DNA of 16,559 bases from Alphaproteobacteria bacterium MarineAlpha9_Bin7 (GTDB taxonomy: Bacteria > Pseudomonadota > Alphaproteobacteria > UBA7887), in NCBI GenBank assembly GCA_002938115.1, contig PTKD01000015.1:1-16559 (forward strand). The letters run 5' to 3'. Shown here piece by piece: positions 1 through 8,121 of this stretch (position 1 is its first letter; every line of letters starts with the position of its first letter). Below the pieces are notes generated by a model. It did not search any database and was not told the origin of the DNA. It worked only from the letters and a program-made list of their open reading frames with translations. A program made the translations under genes and the position numbers.

Positions 1-28
1 CATGGCGCAACGCTATTTCCTGTTTTAG
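1..28 (+). CDS. ureC: urease alpha subunit UreC, last codons only
   Basis: Only the tail of the gene lies in the window. From position 2 the reading frame gives MAQRYFLF and then a TAG stop at 26-28. This is the usual carboxy-terminus of UreC, the nickel-binding catalytic subunit of urease, and the next gene is ureE, as in many urease operons. The stop codon overlaps the AGGA ribosome binding site of ureE. The match is short, but its position directly before ureE makes it convincing. Confidence 0.85.
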
Positions 29-38
29 GAAAACAAAC

Positions 39-503
39 ATGAGACGTGCAATATCACATGCGAAAAATGGTGAGTGGCCGATCTCAAAGGCGGTGGACGG
101 AGTAACTCTTGATTATGAGGCGCGTCACCGCCGAAGATACCGTTTGCGAACGCATGAAGGGGAAGATGTTTTGCTCGATCTTGCAGAAGCGGTTGCCATG
201 GCCGATGGTGATGGACTTCGCTTAGAGGACAATAGTTGGCTGGTCGTAAAAGCGGGGCAAGAAGATCTCATTGAAATAATGACTGACAATCCCCGGCATC
301 TCGCTCGAGTAGCATGGCATTTAGGCAATCGGCACCTACCGGCAGCGATAAATGCAAATCGCATTTTAATTCGCCCTGACCATGTCATTGAATCAATGGT
401 GGTAGGGCTTGATGCTCGCACTCGACATGTTACTGAAGCCTTCCAACCAGAACATGGTGCCTATCACGAACATCGAGATACCCCCTTGAGTTCTGTTTCA
501 TGA
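39..503 (+). CDS. ureE: urease accessory protein UreE (nickel metallochaperone)
   Basis: UreE is a cytoplasmic nickel carrier that delivers Ni(II) to the UreG-containing activation complex of apo-urease. The 154-residue product has the normal family length. An N-terminal beta-rich peptide-binding domain contains the stretch LRTHEGEDVLLDL, and a C-terminal metal-binding domain carries the hallmark WHLGNRHLPA (about residues 93-102). The tail EHGAYHEHRD holds several histidines but is not a long His-rich tail, so nickel storage is probably modest. The ATG at 39 has AGGA at 27-30, eight bases upstream. The gene follows ureC by ten bases and its TGA overlaps the ureF start as ATGA, so translation of ureE and ureF is probably coupled. 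Nothing in the sequence suggests separate regulation. Confidence 0.95.
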   Translation: MRRAISHAKNGEWPISKAVDGVTLDYEARHRRRYRLRTHEGEDVLLDLAEAVAMADGDGLRLEDNSWLVVKAGQEDLIEIMTDNPRHLARVAWHLGNRHLPAAINANRILIRPDHVIESMVVGLDARTRHVTEAFQPEHGAYHEHRDTPLSSVS

Positions 504-1216
504 TCCAAGAGCACGCGCTGTCCGGAATCACGAATGAAAGTCTTTATAGGCTTTCAAACTGGTTTTCTCCCAGCTTTCCTATCGGCTCCTATAGTTATTC
601 GCGAGGGTTAGAAAGCGCAGTTGAAACCAGATTGGTGGTTAATCCCACAACGCTTGTAGACTGGATTGAATCCGATATAAGTCACGGACCTGGGTGGACA
701 GACGCTGTATTATTTTCCCATGTTTTTCGTTCAGCCGATGCAAAGAATGAAAACGATTTACTTCACGTGGCAGCACTCTCGTACGCACTACGCGGTAGCG
801 CCGAGCTTGCATTGGAGAGCACTGCCCAGGGGAAAGCTTTTGCTAGGGCTGTCTCCGAATGCTGGTCGTTGACGGAGGTAGAGAGATTTCGCCATACTCT
901 CGCCGCCAAGGACATTGAAATTACGCTGCCAGTCGCTGCCGCCCTAGCCTGTGCTATCGCGAAAATACCTTTACGGAGCGCATTATTCTTTTATGTGCAG
1001 GCCAACGCCAACAACCTTGTAAGCGCGGCAGTGCGTTTAATCCCTCTTGGCCAGTCCGACGGTCAGCGAACATTGGTCTCTCTCGAACCACACATTGGCG
1101 CCTCGGTCAAAAAAGCTGCGATCGAGAAGCTGGAGGATTTAGGTACATCAACACCTATGATTGAACTCATGTCATTTGCTCACGAAACCCAGTACACGAG
1201 GTTGTTCCGATCATGA
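500..1216 (+). CDS. ureF: urease accessory protein UreF
   Basis: UreF acts with UreD/H and UreG in the pre-activation complex on apo-urease and is thought to gate GTP-dependent nickel insertion. The 238-residue, mainly alpha-helical product carries the conserved N-terminal motif FSPSFPIGSYSYSRGLE (about residues 23-39). It also has the ALRGSAELALES helix near residues 96-107 and the central LACAIAKIPL stretch, both usual for this family. Length is normal. The ATG at 500 overlaps the ureE stop (ATGA), and the gene's own TGA overlaps the ureG start in the same way. This gives a tightly coupled ureE-ureF-ureG unit. No ureD/H is seen here; it would be expected upstream of the window, before the structural genes. 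Confidence 0.95.
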   Translation: MIQEHALSGITNESLYRLSNWFSPSFPIGSYSYSRGLESAVETRLVVNPTTLVDWIESDISHGPGWTDAVLFSHVFRSADAKNENDLLHVAALSYALRGSAELALESTAQGKAFARAVSECWSLTEVERFRHTLAAKDIEITLPVAAALACAIAKIPLRSALFFYVQANANNLVSAAVRLIPLGQSDGQRTLVSLEPHIGASVKKAAIEKLEDLGTSTPMIELMSFAHETQYTRLFRS

Positions 1217-1896
1217 ATCGACTAGAGGGGACCACTGCGTCTACGAAAAATCACGGACCCCTGCGTGTGGGAATTGGTGGGCCCGTAGGATCTGGAAAAA
1301 CTTCCTTGGTGGAAAGTCTGTGCAAAGCGATGCGTGATACATACGACATCATCGTAATCACAAATGATATTTACACCAAAGAGGATCAGCTTATCCTGAC
1401 ACGTTCCGGTGCTTTACCCGCAGAACGCATTGAGGGAGTCGAGACCGGAGGGTGTCCACATACTGCCATTCGAGAAGATGCTTCAATCAATTTGGTTGCC
1501 TTGGACCATATGCAAACGCTTTTCCCAGCTGCACAAATCTGCTTCATCGAATCTGGCGGAGACAATCTAGCAGCAACCTTCAGTCCAGAGCTAGCTGACA
1601 TAACAATATATGTGATCGACGTGGCAGCAGGCGAAAAAATTCCACGGAAAGGTGGCCCGGGCATCACACGTTCGGATCTGTTAGTCATTAATAAAACAGA
1701 TCTCGCACCCCACGTTGGTGCTAATTTAGATATCATGGAATCGGATACCCAACGCATGCGAAATGGGCGGCCCTATTTCTTCACAAATCTAAAAAATGGA
1801 GAAGGTGTTGCCGGAATCATGAGTTTCATTGTGGAAAACGGAGGCCTTTTTGACGAAAACCATACCAACCATGCTGGAAACCTATTGTCCCAATAG
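1213..1896 (+). CDS. ureG: urease accessory GTPase UreG
   Basis: UreG is a SIMIBI-class GTPase whose GTP hydrolysis drives nickel transfer into urease. Visible motifs are the P-loop GPVGSGKT (residues 23-30), the nickel-binding Cys-Pro-His motif at 81-83 within TGGCPHTAIRED, the ESGGDNL switch segment (113-119) and the guanine-specificity motif NKTD (160-163). At 227 residues the length is a little above typical, from a short N-terminal leader (residues 1-15) and a C-terminal extension. The start overlaps the ureF stop as ATGA. It is the last gene of the operon. The next gene is convergent on the other strand after 87 bases, so transcription should end in that gap, although no strong hairpin is visible there. 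Confidence 0.97.
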   Translation: MNRLEGTTASTKNHGPLRVGIGGPVGSGKTSLVESLCKAMRDTYDIIVITNDIYTKEDQLILTRSGALPAERIEGVETGGCPHTAIREDASINLVALDHMQTLFPAAQICFIESGGDNLAATFSPELADITIYVIDVAAGEKIPRKGGPGITRSDLLVINKTDLAPHVGANLDIMESDTQRMRNGRPYFFTNLKNGEGVAGIMSFIVENGGLFDENHTNHAGNLLSQ

Positions 1897-1931
1897 ACTG
1901 TCTAACAACAGGATTTGATTCCGGTCGTCAT

Positions 1932-1968
1932 AGCAATTGCTGGGTAGGCCAATAACAACCTAGTTATT
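1932..1968. repeat. two small inverted repeats in the ureG/SDR convergent gap
   Basis: The 87-bp gap between the convergent ureG and SDR genes holds a perfect 10-base palindrome AGCAATTGCT (1932-1941). It also holds a 6-bp inverted repeat AATAAC / GTTATT (1951-1956 and 1963-1968) with a six-base loop. Neither is GC-rich or followed by a clear T-run, so a terminator role is only possible. Confidence 0.25.
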
Positions 1969-1983
1969 CCGTAGCCATCGCAA

Positions 1984-2757
1984 TCAAACGGTGCTCGAAA
2001 GGCCGCCATCAACATTAACCGCAACCCCGGTAATGTAGGCAGCACGATCTGACACCAAAAAAGTCACCAGATCTGCATATTCTTCGGCCTCCCCGATCCG
2101 CCCAAGCGGGACTTGCTTGGACAATTCTCTATAAAGCTCTTCAGGATCTTTGTTTCCAGCTCGTCGTACCCACTGTTCACTCTTCAGCAGCCCAATGCAG
2201 ACAGTATTTACTCGGATTGAGTCGACCGCATATTCATTGGCTAATGACTTAGTTAGATTTATGCCCGCCGCCCTACTTACGGTAGTTGGAAGAGCCTTAC
2301 CGGGAGGCGCCTTCCCACCAATGATTGTGGCATTGACTATTGCGCCACCGCCGCGCCCACGCATGATTGGAATCACTCGCCGACATGCCCGCACTGCTCC
2401 CATTACTTTTAGGTCAAAATCTGCCTGCCACTCAGCATCGTCGATTTCTTCAAGCCCCGCCGCCGAAGATTTACCGGCATTGTTAACTAATATATCTACA
2501 CCACCGTAACGGTCGACAGTTACACGGATAAGTTCATCAATATCAGACGCCACCGACACGTCCGCACGAACACCGAGCACCTCTCCACCTGTCCGTGCCG
2601 AGATATCCTCGGCTGTCCGCCTCAGATGGTCTGCTCGGCGCGCACAAATAACAACCCTTGCACCTTCACCTGCGAGACGCTCGGCAGTGGCGCGCCCCAG
2701 GCCGTCACTTCCGCCGGTTACAACTGCTATTTTCCCTTCCAATCCGAGTTCAAACAT
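1984..2757 (-). CDS. SDR-fold protein with a replaced catalytic tetrad
   Basis: This 257-residue protein has the classical short-chain dehydrogenase/reductase fold. The nucleotide-binding motif TGGSDGLG is at residues 14-21, CARR at 38-41 suggests NADPH preference, the NNAG motif is at 92-95, and the C-terminal TGVAVNVDGG is typical. The catalytic residues are not. Aligned without gaps to the FabG pattern, the Ser position is Ile145, the Tyr and Lys of YxxxK are Thr158 and Arg162 (segment PTTVSRAAG), and the Asn position is Asp115. Related SDR-annotated proteins with a similar TTVSRAAG-type segment exist to my recollection, so this is probably a divergent subfamily and not a damaged gene. Normal SDR chemistry is doubtful. 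It may bind cofactor for another role or use different chemistry. The gene is divergent from the aldo/keto reductase and convergent with ureG. Confidence 0.88.
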   Translation of the reverse strand: MFELGLEGKIAVVTGGSDGLGRATAERLAGEGARVVICARRADHLRRTAEDISARTGGEVLGVRADVSVASDIDELIRVTVDRYGGVDILVNNAGKSSAAGLEEIDDAEWQADFDLKVMGAVRACRRVIPIMRGRGGGAIVNATIIGGKAPPGKALPTTVSRAAGINLTKSLANEYAVDSIRVNTVCIGLLKSEQWVRRAGNKDPEELYRELSKQVPLGRIGEAEEYADLVTFLVSDRAAYITGVAVNVDGGLSSTV

Positions 2758-3031
2758 GAGATTCCCTTGGGTTCATTGCGCTGCGAGTCCTTGTCACAAA
2801 ATATTTTGAAGATAAAAGTCTATCAATAATTCATCAATATAACGTGCTTAGACCATCAAATCGAAATAATCAAAGTACACAAAATTGGTGTTTTGTGCCA
2901 AAGCCGGGCAGACCTTTTCTTAACTAGTACGCCGCACCTCGTCGCTCTGAGCACTTTACACGGGAGCACCGGCACGTTATTGCAACTCGGAATCTTAAAT
3001 GTTGGTGTTATATTCGGAATAGGGAACTAAC
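2758..3031. promoter_or_regulatory. divergent promoter region between SDR and AKR genes
   Basis: This 274-bp gap separates two divergently read genes and must hold promoters for both. It is AT-rich near the SDR start. A 7-bp inverted repeat CACAAAA / TTTTGTG lies at 2878-2884 and 2891-2897 with a six-base spacer TTGGTG, a reasonable size for a dimeric regulator site. I could not identify confident -35/-10 pairs. No regulator gene is adjacent. Confidence 0.4.
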
Positions 3032-4075
3032 ATGCGTCAACGAAAATTAGGTCGTAGCGATATTAACGTCAGCGAAATTTGTCTCGGATCGATGACCTGG
3101 GGCACACAAAACGACTACACCGAAGCTAGCGCACAGATCGACAGAGCTTGGGAGCAAGGTGTTAATTTCATAGATACTGCCGAGCTATATCCGACAACAC
3201 CCCTTTCGGCTGAGACCCAAGGAGATACAGAGGAAATTATCGGCAGATATATGAAAGAGAGAGAATGTCGTGATCAATTTGTGATCGCGACGAAAGTGGG
3301 CGGTCCTGGCATCGCCCATCTAAGGGGCGGAAGAAATATCGACTCGACGTCCATCACCGAGGCATTGGAGGGAAGCCTCAGACGATTGCAAACCGACTAC
3401 GTTGACTTGTACCAAATACATTGGCCAAATCGTGGACATTATCATTTTCGCAAAAATTGGAGCTACGAACCTAAGGTGGGTGCCAGAGATGAGTATGACA
3501 ATGAAATAATCGACATCCTTGGAGCACTAGACCGCCAAATAAAGCTCGGGAAAATTCGTGCGGTGGGTTTATCAAATGAAACCGCTTGGGGTACAGCATC
3601 GTTTCTGCGACTTGCTGAAGCCCATCACTTGCCACGAATGGTATCGATTCAAAACGAATACAGCTTACTTTGCCGTTGGTTCGATTTGGATTTAGCAGAA
3701 CTTGCCCTCAACGAAGGCCTGGTACTGCTTTCGTATAGTCCGTTGGCTGCGGGAATTCTGTCAGGGAAATATCTGAATGACACAGTTCCGCAAGGTTCAC
3801 GAGCCAGTATTAAGCCGGGATTGGACGGACGGTTGACCGAATTTACAGACCCTCCTGTTCAAGCATATGCAAAAATTGCCGCCCAGCATGGCGTGCGGAC
3901 AGAGCAGATGGCATTGGCTTTTTGCTTGCAGAGACCTTTTATGGGATCTGTGATAATTGGAGCAACCAGCCTTGAGCAGCTGGATATCGCGTTAGACTCT
4001 CATGAAATACAGCTGACAAAACCCATTCTTGAAGAAATCCAAAAGACTTATCGACGTTTTCCCGCCCCTTTGTAA
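3032..4075 (+). CDS. Tas-like aldo/keto reductase
   Basis: This is an NADP(H)-dependent aldo/keto reductase of the TIM-barrel superfamily, closest in layout to E. coli Tas (about 346 residues; here 347). The catalytic tetrad is complete: Asp48 and Tyr53 in FIDTAELYP, Lys88 in IATKVGG, and His130 in LYQIHWPNR. The Tas-like segment PLSAETQGDTEEIIG follows the catalytic Tyr. GLSNETAWG near 184-192 and IQNEYSLL near 209-216 match the same subgroup. It probably reduces aldehydes or ketones in the cytoplasm, but the substrate is unknown. The ATG at 3032 has AGGGA about eight bases upstream. It is followed in the same direction, after 169 bases, by a flavin monooxygenase, and it diverges from an SDR-fold gene. 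Joint action on a carbonyl substrate is an inference. Confidence 0.92.
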   Translation: MRQRKLGRSDINVSEICLGSMTWGTQNDYTEASAQIDRAWEQGVNFIDTAELYPTTPLSAETQGDTEEIIGRYMKERECRDQFVIATKVGGPGIAHLRGGRNIDSTSITEALEGSLRRLQTDYVDLYQIHWPNRGHYHFRKNWSYEPKVGARDEYDNEIIDILGALDRQIKLGKIRAVGLSNETAWGTASFLRLAEAHHLPRMVSIQNEYSLLCRWFDLDLAELALNEGLVLLSYSPLAAGILSGKYLNDTVPQGSRASIKPGLDGRLTEFTDPPVQAYAKIAAQHGVRTEQMALAFCLQRPFMGSVIIGATSLEQLDIALDSHEIQLTKPILEEIQKTYRRFPAPL

Positions 4076-4244
4076 GAGTCATTTCTAAAACATGTTCCAC
4101 TAGCCCGTGAAAACGAAAAGTTGTCCGAGGTAAAAGTAGTTTCTTGCGATATGGGTACCAATCGTGGCAAATAAGGCGTAGCGAGAGAAACCTTGGAACC
4201 TGCTTCACAGGCTGTCTAAATAACAAATAACATAGGCCTGATAC

Positions 4245-5876
4245 ATGTCTAACATCCAACAGAATACGGCCTGCTCTGGTGAGAATTCGGCTGGGCAATT
4301 AGAAGTCGCGATCATCGGCGCCGGTTTTGCCGGCATGTACATGTTGTATTGCATGCGCAAATTGGGTTTGTCAGCCCGAATCTACGAAGCCGGAAGCGGA
4401 GTTGGCGGAACATGGTACTGGAACCGATATCCGGGTGCCCGATGCGACGTGGAAAGTATACAGTATTCGTATCAATTTTCCGAAGAGCTACAACAAGAAT
4501 GGGAGTGGACGGAGAAATATTCTCCTCAGCCAGATATTCTGCGTTATGCGAACCACGTAGCGGATCGCTTCGATTTGCGTCGTGATATTCAATGCAATAC
4601 TCGAGTAATGTCGGCAGTCTTTAATGAAGATTCCCATAGATGGGATATACAAACCGAAACGGGAGATAGAATCTCTGCCGCTTTCTGTGTCATGGCAACC
4701 GGGTGTTTGTCATCATCAAACACGCCGGCGTTCAAAGGCATCAGAGACTACAAAGGGAATATTTACCATACTGGAAAGTGGCCGCATGATGAGGTTTCTT
4801 TCAATGACATGACAGTCGGCGTGATTGGCACTGGCTCTTCGGCCATCCAAGCGATTCCCGTTTTTGCGTCACAGGCAGACCATCTTTTTGTGTTTCAGCG
4901 TACCCCAAATTACACCGTTCCAGCCCATAACGCTGCACTGGATCCTGAATACGTGCGGGACATTAAGTCTGATTACGCAGGTTTGCGCGCCCGTGCAAAA
5001 ACAAAACCTTCCGGTTACGATTTGCCAATTCCGCCCCTGTCTGCAGTGGAAACCAGTCCCGAAGATCGTTTTCAAACATTTGAATCCAAATGGCAAAATG
5101 GCGGCGTCGGGTTCATGGCTGCATTCAATGATTTGCTCGTTGACGCGGCCGCAAATGAAACAGCTGCAGAGTTTGTCCGAAAAAAAATTAGAGAGACAGT
5201 GGATGACCCCAAAATCGCAAAACTGCTTTCTCCGGACAACGTAATCGGGTGCAAACGTCTATGTGTAGATACCAACTATTGGGAAACGTTCAATCTGCCA
5301 AATGTAACCTTAGTTGACGTGAGCCGAACCCCAATTGAAAAAATTTCCCAAAATGGTTTGTGCACAAATGGGCAAGAATATCCGCTTGATGCTATCGTAT
5401 TTGCGACCGGATTTGATGCCATGACCGGTGCATTGCTGAATATTGATATCCGCGGTCGTGGCGGTCAGACATTGCAAACAAAATGGGAAGGCGGCCCGAA
5501 AACATATCTCGGGCTTGCCATGGCTGATTTTCCTAATTTGTTTACCATAACTGGCCCTGGCAGCCCTTCGGTACTAACCAATATGCTGCCTTCAATCGAG
5601 CAACACGTCGAATGGATAACTGACTGCATATCGCACATGCACGCCAACGGACTAGAGTGTATCGAGGCTAACCGAGAAGCTGAAAACGAATGGGTAGAGC
5701 ACGTAAATCAGGTTGCAGATTTGTCACTTCGATCGACATGCAGCTCTTGGTATATCGGCGCCAATATTGAAGGAAAAGCACGCGTTTTTATGCCCTATAT
5801 TGGCGGCTTCCCAAAATACGTTGAGAAGTGCAATAACGTCGTAGCAAACGACTACGAGGGATTTATACTGAACTAG
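4245..5876 (+). CDS. flavin monooxygenase, Baeyer-Villiger type
   Basis: Class B flavoprotein monooxygenases use FAD, NADPH and O2 to insert oxygen into ketones (giving esters or lactones) or to oxidise heteroatoms. The 543-residue length is typical. Motifs in order: FAD-binding GAGFAG (25-30); GVGGTWYWNRYPGARCD (52-68), strongly typical of Baeyer-Villiger enzymes; the fingerprint YKGNIYHTGKWP (169-180), which fits FxGxxxHxxxWP except that Phe is Tyr; and the NADPH-binding GTGSSA (195-200). CKR at 336-338 puts Arg338 where phenylacetone monooxygenase has its catalytic Arg337. A second conserved motif is FATGFDAMTG. The ribosome binding site is weak (AGG near 4235), but no later ATG would keep the FAD motif. 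It lies downstream of the Tas-like reductase and ends seven bases from a convergent ABC transporter gene. The substrate cannot be read from the sequence. Confidence 0.93.
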   Translation: MSNIQQNTACSGENSAGQLEVAIIGAGFAGMYMLYCMRKLGLSARIYEAGSGVGGTWYWNRYPGARCDVESIQYSYQFSEELQQEWEWTEKYSPQPDILRYANHVADRFDLRRDIQCNTRVMSAVFNEDSHRWDIQTETGDRISAAFCVMATGCLSSSNTPAFKGIRDYKGNIYHTGKWPHDEVSFNDMTVGVIGTGSSAIQAIPVFASQADHLFVFQRTPNYTVPAHNAALDPEYVRDIKSDYAGLRARAKTKPSGYDLPIPPLSAVETSPEDRFQTFESKWQNGGVGFMAAFNDLLVDAAANETAAEFVRKKIRETVDDPKIAKLLSPDNVIGCKRLCVDTNYWETFNLPNVTLVDVSRTPIEKISQNGLCTNGQEYPLDAIVFATGFDAMTGALLNIDIRGRGGQTLQTKWEGGPKTYLGLAMADFPNLFTITGPGSPSVLTNMLPSIEQHVEWITDCISHMHANGLECIEANREAENEWVEHVNQVADLSLRSTCSSWYIGANIEGKARVFMPYIGGFPKYVEKCNNVVANDYEGFILN

Positions 5877-5883
5877 CGGTCGT

Positions 5884-7695
5884 TTAATGTGCCTCCACAC
5901 TCGCCTCCTGACGCCGCCACATTCCAGCGTACGGACCCCCCCTCTCCAATAGATCAGCATGGTGCCCCCTCTCGACGATACCGCTGGATTCCAACACCAA
6001 TATTTGATCAGCATCAATTACAGTGGACAAACGGTGGGCAATAATAAGAGTGGTGCGGCCCTTAGCAAGGTCGCCCAAATTCTGCTGTATAGCGCGTTCG
6101 GTATGTGTATCAAGAGCGCTGGTTGCTTCATCAAAGATCAGAATTTTGGGGTTTTTAAGGATCGTCCGCGCTATAGCGACTCTCTGTTTCTCACCACCGG
6201 AAAGTTTCAGTCCGCGCTCACCAACCATGGTGTCATAACCATCTGGCAAACCAACGATGAACTCGTGGATATGAGCTAAACGCGCAGCCTCATGGACCTC
6301 TTTCTCGGTCGCTCCAGGTCTACCGTACGCGATATTATAAGAAATTGTATCATTGAATAATACCGTATCCTGCGGAACGATCCCGATCGCCGCGCGGAGA
6401 GATTCTTGGGTCACATCCCGCACGTCTTGCCCGTCAATCATTACACGACCACGATCAACGTCGTAAAAGCGATAAAGCAATCGTGCTAAAGTTGATTTTC
6501 CAACCCCAGATGGCCCAACTACCGCGACTTTGTGTCCTCTTGGCACAGACAAATTAACATCTTTCAAGATCGGCCTTCGCTCGTCATAACCAAAGCCAAC
6601 TCCCTCGAATTGAATAACGGCGTCCTTTACGACCAGATGCTTTGCATCGGGTTTGTCTGTGATTTCTGCTTCTGATGCGAGCACTTGGAACATCTGTTCA
6701 ATATCAATAAAAGCCTGTTTAATTTCACGATATACGAACCCAAACAGATTAAGTGGTTGATAAAGTTGCATTAAGTAGGTGTTTGCAAGAACAAAGTCGC
6801 CGACCGTCATAGTTCCCGACACGATGCCACCGGCAGACACCAACATAACCAGGGTGATACCAACTGAGATAATCGCAGCCTGACCGAAATTTAGCGCCGC
6901 AAGAGACACGTTGCTCTTTACCGCAGCATCCTCGTAGCTCTTTAAACGTTCGTCGTAACGCCTCGCTTCATGCCCCTCAGTGCCAAAATATTTCACAGTT
7001 TCAAAATTGAGCAGGCTATCGATCGCCCTTGTATTGGCTCCAGTATCTGCCTCGTTCATCTGTCTCCTGAAGCGGATCCGCCATTCGGTCACAGTCATCG
7101 TATACGCGATATAGACGACCACTGTGGCGAGAGTGATACACGCGATGACCGCGTCCAGCATGTACCAAAGAATTCCAAATACCAGGGTGAGTTCTATTAC
7201 GGTCGGTATCAGGTTAAAAAGGCTAATTCGCAGTAGCAATTCGATCGCTCGGTTGCCACGTTCTATCACACGTGACAATCCTCCGGTTTGGCGTTCCAGA
7301 TGAAATCTCAAAGAAAGTTGATGTAGATGGCAGAACACCTGAAGAGCCACAGTGCGCACCGCGCGCTGGCCCACCCGAGCAAAAATCGCATCGCGAGCCT
7401 CGCTAAACCCAAGTGAAGTGACACGAGCTAAACCGTAAGCGGTAATGACACCGATCGGCACAACCAGAAGAATATCGTCACCGGCCAGCGACAAACTATC
7501 GACTGCTTTCTTGTAGACAATTGGCACATAAACGATGGCTATTTTTGACAGGAACAAAAAGGTTAGAGCGACCACCACTCTGGCCCTCATCCTCCACTGA
7601 TCCTTAGACCATAAATAAGGAAGAAGACTGATTAAAGTTTGAAAACCGCTGCGCGATACGTTGGACGGGGCAGAGACCATGACTTCACTGTGCAT
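5884..7695 (-). CDS. Atm1/HMT-type ABC exporter, fused permease and ATPase
   Basis: This is a half-transporter of about 603 residues that dimerises in the inner membrane. An N-terminal six-helix membrane domain includes SKIAIVYVPIVYKKAVDSL and the family signature FETVKYFGTEGHEARRYDERL. It is followed by a nucleotide-binding domain with Walker A GPSGVGKST (394-402), signature LSGGE (498-502), Walker B ending Asp522-Glu523 and H-loop His554. The FETVKYF segment and the NFGQ segment (glutathione-contact region in characterised relatives) place it with Atm1/ABCB7/HMT1 proteins. These move glutathione-linked or persulfide species for metal tolerance or Fe-S biogenesis. I chose the ATG at 7695. 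A TTG three codons upstream (7704) and an ATG five codons downstream are alternatives, and none has a clear ribosome binding site. It is transcribed alone, convergent with the monooxygenase. Confidence 0.93.
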   Translation of the reverse strand: MHSEVMVSAPSNVSRSGFQTLISLLPYLWSKDQWRMRARVVVALTFLFLSKIAIVYVPIVYKKAVDSLSLAGDDILLVVPIGVITAYGLARVTSLGFSEARDAIFARVGQRAVRTVALQVFCHLHQLSLRFHLERQTGGLSRVIERGNRAIELLLRISLFNLIPTVIELTLVFGILWYMLDAVIACITLATVVVYIAYTMTVTEWRIRFRRQMNEADTGANTRAIDSLLNFETVKYFGTEGHEARRYDERLKSYEDAAVKSNVSLAALNFGQAAIISVGITLVMLVSAGGIVSGTMTVGDFVLANTYLMQLYQPLNLFGFVYREIKQAFIDIEQMFQVLASEAEITDKPDAKHLVVKDAVIQFEGVGFGYDERRPILKDVNLSVPRGHKVAVVGPSGVGKSTLARLLYRFYDVDRGRVMIDGQDVRDVTQESLRAAIGIVPQDTVLFNDTISYNIAYGRPGATEKEVHEAARLAHIHEFIVGLPDGYDTMVGERGLKLSGGEKQRVAIARTILKNPKILIFDEATSALDTHTERAIQQNLGDLAKGRTTLIIAHRLSTVIDADQILVLESSGIVERGHHADLLERGGPYAGMWRRQEASVEAH

Positions 7696-7704
7696 CCTGA
7701 ACAA

Positions 7705-8121
7705 TGTGCCGGAGGAAAGGACTAAATAAATATCGTGACACTATACTCGGTGCCGTAATTTTTTTATTGAAATCCAGACTATATCGGAAAATGCCACTGA
7801 TATATTGGAATGGCTTCGGGGTATATTAACTTTTCCAAGGTTTTTCGGTTCAATGGCTAGAACCCTGGCCCCACCCTCATGAATTTTCATTCTTCGGCGG
7901 CCACATTATGACCGCGTACCGGAACTTTAAGGAAAAAGAGATACTCTGAGGAATCATAACATAGTTAAGTAGAACTCTACCTGATAACTAGCACAGAGGA
8001 AGGGCTAACCGGACTGTGAAGTTTGGTGACCGTTTGGGCGGCGTATTGTAGGCCCCGTAATTAACTCCTATGCTGACCGATTGTTGAGTTTTGTTACGGC
8101 GCAGTAAATTAGGCCAGGAAC
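7705..8121. other. gene-free stretch between divergent genes
   Basis: These 417 bases lie between the minus-strand ABC exporter and the plus-strand PhyH-family gene. The part near the exporter is AT-rich, with an eight-base T-run around 7759. Small inverted repeats GGTTC/GAACC (7847-7851, 7860-7864) and GTAGA/TCTAC (7969-7973, 7976-7980) are present but too short to weigh. Both neighbours need promoters here. I see no tRNA, no plausible small gene and no confident promoter. Confidence 0.5.

Noticed and set aside
7705..8121. Possible tRNA or small RNA in the 417-base gap
   Set aside because: No cloverleaf arms, no T-loop consensus and no strong hairpin with a T-run were found by eye.
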